Source of the DNA: Deltaproteobacteria bacterium
GTDB taxonomy: Bacteria; Desulfobacterota; Desulfarculia; Adiutricales; Adiutricaceae
Direction of reading: 5' to 3'
Assembly (NCBI GenBank): GCA_031267005.1
Contig: JAIRZX010000740.1
Coordinates: 1-9,440 of the forward strand
DNA length: 9,440 bases
A model generated the notes under the pieces. The model saw nothing but the letters and a program-made list of their open reading frames with translations, was not told the DNA's origin and did no database searches. The translations under genes were made by a program, and so were the position numbers. Positions 6,491-9,440 of the stretch are shown piece after piece; positions within the stretch are counted from its first letter, which is position 1, and each line of letters opens with the position of its first letter.

Positions 6491-6822
6491 CTCGCTGTTG
6501 GCGGAGTTAAGCCGAAAGGCGGCTTGACGCCGCTGGACGGGAACGCGGAAGCGGGAAAGCGGGCGGAGGCTCCGGAAGGCGCTGTCAGATTTCGGAAGGA
6601 AGCCGGGCGACCGGAAAGCCCGCAGACGGCCCGGAAATGTTGCCGGGTGCAGTAAAGCAAGCCGGAGGTCCGGAAAGCAAGCCGGAGGTCCGGAAAGCAA
6701 GGCCTGGGCACGGAACGGAGCTGATGATCCGCTTGGGGGGCTGAGGGAGCCGAGGGCCAGACCGACGGCGCCGGGGACTCCGGGAGGCGGGGCGGGGCGG
6801 GACAGGAGGAAGCAGCGGGGGT
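6491..6822. other. Repeat-bearing gap between tagT and tagS
   Basis: A 330-bp gap between two genes whose products normally work as one complex and are usually adjacent or overlapping. It is rich in ccgga motifs, notably the 20-bp repeats at 6661-6700 and looser relatives at about 6570-6630. A perfect 6-bp hairpin (aagccg/cggctt) lies at 6509-6525. I see no independent gene and no terminator with a T-tract, so read-through from tagT to tagS remains likely. Confidence 0.6.
6654..6704. repeat. 20-bp direct repeat with internal palindrome
   Basis: Two exact copies of gccggaggtccggaaagcaa lie at 6661-6680 and 6681-6700, flanked by partial copies (6654-6660 and after 6700). Each unit contains ccgga-gg-tccgg, a 5-bp inverted repeat with a 2-nt spacer, so each can form a tiny hairpin. 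The repeat lies inside the in-frame upstream extension of tagS, but a 20-bp period shifts frame between copies, which argues against coding. Confidence 0.9.
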
Positions 6823-7671
6823 TCAGCCGTCGCGGAAAAACTCGGCCGCGCCGATGTCCCCGAAGTCCTCGATGACTCCGTCGTCCGGAGGCTGGCCTTC
6901 GGTTCCCGGGAGCGGCGGGCCCTCGGGTCGGCGGAGCATGGCCTTGATGCCTCCGCCCGGGCCCTGATCCTCGCAGACAATGCGGCGGATCTTGAAGCCC
7001 AGCGAGCGGGCGCGGGGCTCGTCGTGGGTGGAGACGACCAGAGGTATTCCCTCGGAGAGTTCGAGCATCAGGGCGAAGACCTTGGTTGCGGTGGGGGGGT
7101 CCAGGGACGCCGTGGGCTCGTCTGCCAGGATCAGCGCCGGGCGGTGGATGAGGGCTCTAGCCACCGCGGCCCTCTGCCTCTCGCCCATGGAGACCGTGCC
7201 TGGGTACTGTTTCAGGAGATGGCCTATGCCCAGGGAGCTCGAAAGGTTAACCAGGGCCCCCTCGAGCTCCTTGCCGCGGGGGCTTCCCTTGAGCTTCGCC
7301 GGAAGGATTATGTTGTCGCGGACGCTCAAGAAAGGCAGGAGGCCGCCGGACTGCAGCACGTAGCCTATGTCCTCGCGGCGGACTCGCTCGCGGGCACCCT
7401 CGTCCCCGGAGCGCCAGCTGTCCAGGACGTCAACCTCCGCCCCGGTGGACCCCCTCCTCCACGTGAACGAGAAAGAGGGATCGGAACGCATGTCGGGGCG
7501 GAGGACAAGCCCCAGCATGTCCAAGAGGGTGCTCTTCCCGCATCCGGACTGGCCAACCAGGGCCAGTCGGTCACCGGGGCCTACATCCAGCGAACTCACC
7601 ATGAGGCGGTAGCCCGCCCCGCCAGCGCGGCTTTTGACCAGGCGCCTGATGCTTACTACGGGTTCGGGCAT
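6823..7671 (-). CDS. tagT: TagT, ABC transporter ATPase (T6SS TPP pathway)
   Basis: 282 aa with all nucleotide-binding motifs in order: Walker A GQSGCGKST (40-48), Q-loop around YVLQSGG (104-110), signature VSMGERQRAAVARAL (160-174), Walker B ILADEP (181-186), D-loop SLD (189-191) and switch histidine STHD (214-217). The signature reads VSMGE instead of LSGGQ, as seen in part of the LolD/MacB group. There is no membrane segment. It powers, or signals through, the TagS permease in TPP. Relative to a plain LolD-type ATPase (about 225-235 aa) there is a tail from about residue 236, rich in Gly, Pro and acidic residues and ending in AEFFRDG. The ATG is preceded by AAGGAG at 7684-7689 with a long 12-nt spacer. 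The gene follows ppkA after about 410 bp and precedes tagS after about 330 bp. Confidence 0.9.
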   Translation of the reverse strand: MPEPVVSIRRLVKSRAGGAGYRLMVSSLDVGPGDRLALVGQSGCGKSTLLDMLGLVLRPDMRSDPSFSFTWRRGSTGAEVDVLDSWRSGDEGARERVRREDIGYVLQSGGLLPFLSVRDNIILPAKLKGSPRGKELEGALVNLSSSLGIGHLLKQYPGTVSMGERQRAAVARALIHRPALILADEPTASLDPPTATKVFALMLELSEGIPLVVSTHDEPRARSLGFKIRRIVCEDQGPGGGIKAMLRRPEGPPLPGTEGQPPDDGVIEDFGDIGAAEFFRDG

Positions 7672-7683
7672 GCGGTGGTCTTG

Positions 7684-7689
7684 CTCCTT
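7684..7689 (-). promoter_or_regulatory. Probable Shine-Dalgarno of tagT
   Basis: AAGGAG on the minus strand, 12 nt before the ATG at 7671. The spacing is longer than optimal, but no better start codon exists downstream before Walker A. Confidence 0.5.
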
Positions 7690-7833
7690 GGCGCTTCCGG
7701 CCGCGGCGGGAGGGAAAGCGGCCTGAATTAGGCAACTGCATCTGGATCGGGGTTGGGTTCGGGACCGACGGGTATAAATGCGCGGGCCGGGACGGGGGGT
7801 CCTGGGCGTCGATGCCTTCCGGCTATCCGAGGC

Positions 7834-7890
7834 GCGGCAGCCGTAGCCGCCGGTCTCCAGCCCTCGCCGAGGGGCTACGGCGCTTGCCGC
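7834..7890. other. Long stem-loop between ppkA and tagT
   Basis: A perfect 9-bp inverted repeat pairs gccgtagcc (7840-7848) with ggctacggc (7873-7881). It is extended outward by gcggca (7834-7839) with tgccgc (7885-7890) across a 3-nt bulge, for 15 base pairs in all around a 24-nt loop. No T-tract follows on either strand, so it is not a standard terminator. It could be an RNA-processing or mRNA-stability element. Confidence 0.65.
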
Positions 7891-7949
7891 CGGCCGTTAA
7901 CCCTAGCCGCGCGGCGCCAGGAAAGTCGGCGGGGCACCCCCCCGCCGCT

Positions 7950-8090
7950 GGACTCATGCACAGCGGGGCTCAGGCCGCGCCCCCCGGGACTCAGGCAGCG
8001 TCCAAGGGGACTCAGGTCGCGGCCGCGGGGACTTATGCCGCTCACCAGCGGGACTCAGGACGCTCCCCACGGAACTTCAGGCCTTCACGG
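7950..8090. repeat. Degenerate ~21-bp repeat array 3' of ppkA
   Basis: A gggactcagg-like core recurs at about 7950, 7966, 7987, 8008, 8029, 8051 and 8071. The spacing is 20-22 bp, except for the first gap of 16. Bases between cores are poorly conserved. The last copy overlaps the ppkA stop codon at 8085-8087. The repeat unit is unrelated to the 16-, 19- and 20-bp units elsewhere in the window, but the placement just after a stop codon is the same. Confidence 0.75.
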
Positions 8091-9440
8091 CAGGGCTTCC
8101 AGTGGCACTCGGTAGAGCCAGTCCCCGTCCGTCTCCTCGCCCACCTTGAGCCAGTTTGTGACGTCCGAGTCGATGAACTCGTAGCGGGAGATTTTGGCCT
8201 CCAGCTCCAGGATGAACTCCCTCTGCTGGACGGGGGTCCAGGCGTCCCAGACCTCCTGGTTCAATGTCATCACCCTGCTCTTGTAGGGGAGCCCCTCCAG
8301 GTACTCGCCGAGAAGCCCCATCTCGGCCAGGTTAGCGGGGTTCTTCTGGAATTCGCCGGGGTCGCGGCCCACCTGTGCCGCCGCCGACAGCACGGCTTCG
8401 AAGAAGCCTTTGGAACCCCCGGACATCAAATCCGAGGCCCCGGCCAGGATGGCCTTCACGCCCTGGGAGAGCGAACTCACCTGGGTCTTGGTCAGGAGGA
8501 CCGCCACCCTGACCGTGCGCACGTCCCGGGGGTTCTCGGAGTCGAGGAAGCCCAGGTCCTTGTCCGGGATCCAGGAACGCACCACCGAGGGGGGAGAGGT
8601 CTTGTTCTTGGAGCCCAGGTAGTCCAGCCGCGCGGAGTAGCCCAAAAGGGATCCCACGTTCCGGGCCTGCTCCTGGGGGCTCTCGCCGGCCCTGGGGTCG
8701 GTGGCCTCGTCGGGCGGCTTGCGGTTCATGTCGCGGGCCATGTCGGAGTGGGCGCGCACGAGCTCGTCGGTCACCTCGGCGAAGGCGGACGGCCCGGCTT
8801 CCGGGGTGGGAATGTCAATGGGGATGTAGGCCCGGCGGGAGCCCATGGCGGCCACCATGCCCTCGTAAGCGTTCTGGGCGTAGCGGTGGTTGTTGCCGCC
8901 CTCGCTGGTCTTGAGGTGCATGGCGACGATCCTGACCTTCTTGGCGTCGGCCTTGTCCTTCACCGAACTCGGATCGTCGCGGGAGGCGCTCTGGCGGTCG
9001 TTGCGGGGGAGCGGGCCCGCGTCGGAGATGAGAATTATGATGCCGCCGCCGTACTTGGCCCAGTTGAGGTCCAAAGCCTCGTTCACGCCGGCTATGGAGT
9101 CCTCGTTGAAGGCGTGGGTGGAGGCCTTGGCCTCGCGCACCTCGGAAATGGCGGCCTCTATGGCGCCGCGCTCGTTGGCGTTCCTGAAGTCCGAGATGAG
9201 CTTGGTGCCGTATTCGGTCGCGGGTGCCGCCTTGACCGAGCTCCGGAAGGCGACGAAGGCCAGGTAGGTGTTGTCGGCGTTGCCGCCCTTCAGGATGCCG
9301 TCGTAGAAACGCCGCACGACGTCCAGCGAAGCCTGTATGTAGGGGCCCATGGACATCGTGGTGTCTATCACGAAGCAGATGGCCACCTTCTGGGGCCCGT
9401 CCTCGTCGTACTCGTCGTCGTCCCCGTAGCCCCCCTGCCC
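8085..9440 (-). CDS. ppkA: PpkA C-terminal part with von Willebrand A domain (T6SS TPP kinase), N-terminus outside window
   Basis: Partial: the frame is open to the window edge, giving 451 visible codons. The first visible residues are a Gly- and acid-rich linker (GQGGYGDDDEYDEDGPQK). A VWA domain follows with the MIDAS motif D26-T-T28-M-S30 in FVIDTTMSMGPYI, then TYLAFVAFR (about 58-66) and the central strand GGIIILISDAGP (about 131-142). The C-terminal region, with YLEGLPYKS near 380-387 and the ending LYRVPLEALP, resembles what I recall of the C-terminus of T6SS PpkA proteins. In that family a Hanks-type Ser/Thr kinase domain and a membrane segment precede a periplasmic VWA region, and the kinase phosphorylates Fha to trigger T6SS. 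No kinase motif is visible here. It should lie beyond 9440, or this could be a stand-alone VWA protein. It is followed by tagT, tagS and tagR, which supports the call. Confidence 0.85.
   Translation of the reverse strand, partial: GQGGYGDDDEYDEDGPQKVAICFVIDTTMSMGPYIQASLDVVRRFYDGILKGGNADNTYLAFVAFRSSVKAAPATEYGTKLISDFRNANERGAIEAAISEVREAKASTHAFNEDSIAGVNEALDLNWAKYGGGIIILISDAGPLPRNDRQSASRDDPSSVKDKADAKKVRIVAMHLKTSEGGNNHRYAQNAYEGMVAAMGSRRAYIPIDIPTPEAGPSAFAEVTDELVRAHSDMARDMNRKPPDEATDPRAGESPQEQARNVGSLLGYSARLDYLGSKNKTSPPSVVRSWIPDKDLGFLDSENPRDVRTVRVAVLLTKTQVSSLSQGVKAILAGASDLMSGGSKGFFEAVLSAAAQVGRDPGEFQKNPANLAEMGLLGEYLEGLPYKSRVMTLNQEVWDAWTPVQQREFILELEAKISRYEFIDSDVTNWLKVGEETDGDWLYRVPLEALP

Larger units (their letters stand above)
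7672..8084. other. Non-coding gap between ppkA and tagT
   Basis: About 410 bp without a supported gene. Going towards tagT on the minus strand it holds the degenerate 21-bp array (7950-8090), a long stem-loop (7834-7890) and a very GC-rich spacer. There is one AT-richer spot (TTTATA on the minus strand near 7774-7779) that could be a -10 element for tagT, with no convincing -35. Whether tagT is co-transcribed with ppkA cannot be told from the sequence. Confidence 0.6.

Noticed and set aside
8085..9440. VWA protein as a metal-chelatase or MoxR-type partner
   Set aside because: No AAA+ gene is nearby; the C-terminal LYRVPLEALP ending and the TagT/S/R neighbours fit PpkA better.

Overview
This window is GC-rich and dense with genes on the minus strand. 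It carries most of a type VI secretion (T6SS) threonine-phosphorylation-pathway (TPP) module. Read in the direction of transcription (high to low coordinates) the order is: the C-terminal part of the Ser/Thr kinase-type protein PpkA (von Willebrand A region, cut by the window edge), the ABC ATPase TagT, the MacB/FtsX-type permease TagS, the exported FGE-like (SUMF1-like) protein TagR, a tRNA-Leu(UAA) with its own terminator, and a second, divergent TagR paralog. The gene set, signal peptides and tRNA indicate a diderm proteobacterium-like organism (Proteobacteria or Desulfobacterota in the broad sense). Nothing here fixes the genus.

Layout: 1-132 is a 19-bp tandem array; 201-2039 is tagR copy 2; 2040-2795 has no supported gene but holds the tRNA terminator; 2796-2880 is tRNA-Leu; 2881-3363 is intergenic with a 16-bp array followed by a 19-bp array; 3364-5250 is tagR copy 1, overlapping the end of tagS by 8 bp; 5243-6490 is tagS; 6491-6822 is a repeat-bearing gap; 6823-7671 is tagT; 7672-8084 is a gap with a long stem-loop and a degenerate 21-bp array; 8085 to the edge is ppkA.

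How the genes work together, from established knowledge of TPP: TagQRST sit upstream of the membrane kinase PpkA. TagS/TagT form an inner-membrane ABC complex, TagR is an exported FGE-fold protein that promotes PpkA activation, and PpkA phosphorylates Fha to switch the T6SS on. TagQ, PppA, Fha, the structural T6SS genes and the PpkA kinase domain are not in the window.

The most interesting points are: (i) a duplication of tagR whose second copy still carries, as its ribosome-binding region, a decayed copy of the last codons of tagS, and which also shares the 3' flank and the 19-bp array with copy 1; (ii) four unrelated short-period (16-21 bp) tandem arrays, at least one in every large gap between the cluster's genes and usually just 3' of a stop codon; (iii) a conserved ~230-residue helical C-terminal region on both TagR proteins, of unknown role; (iv) the loss of the catalytic cysteine site of true FGEs in both copies.
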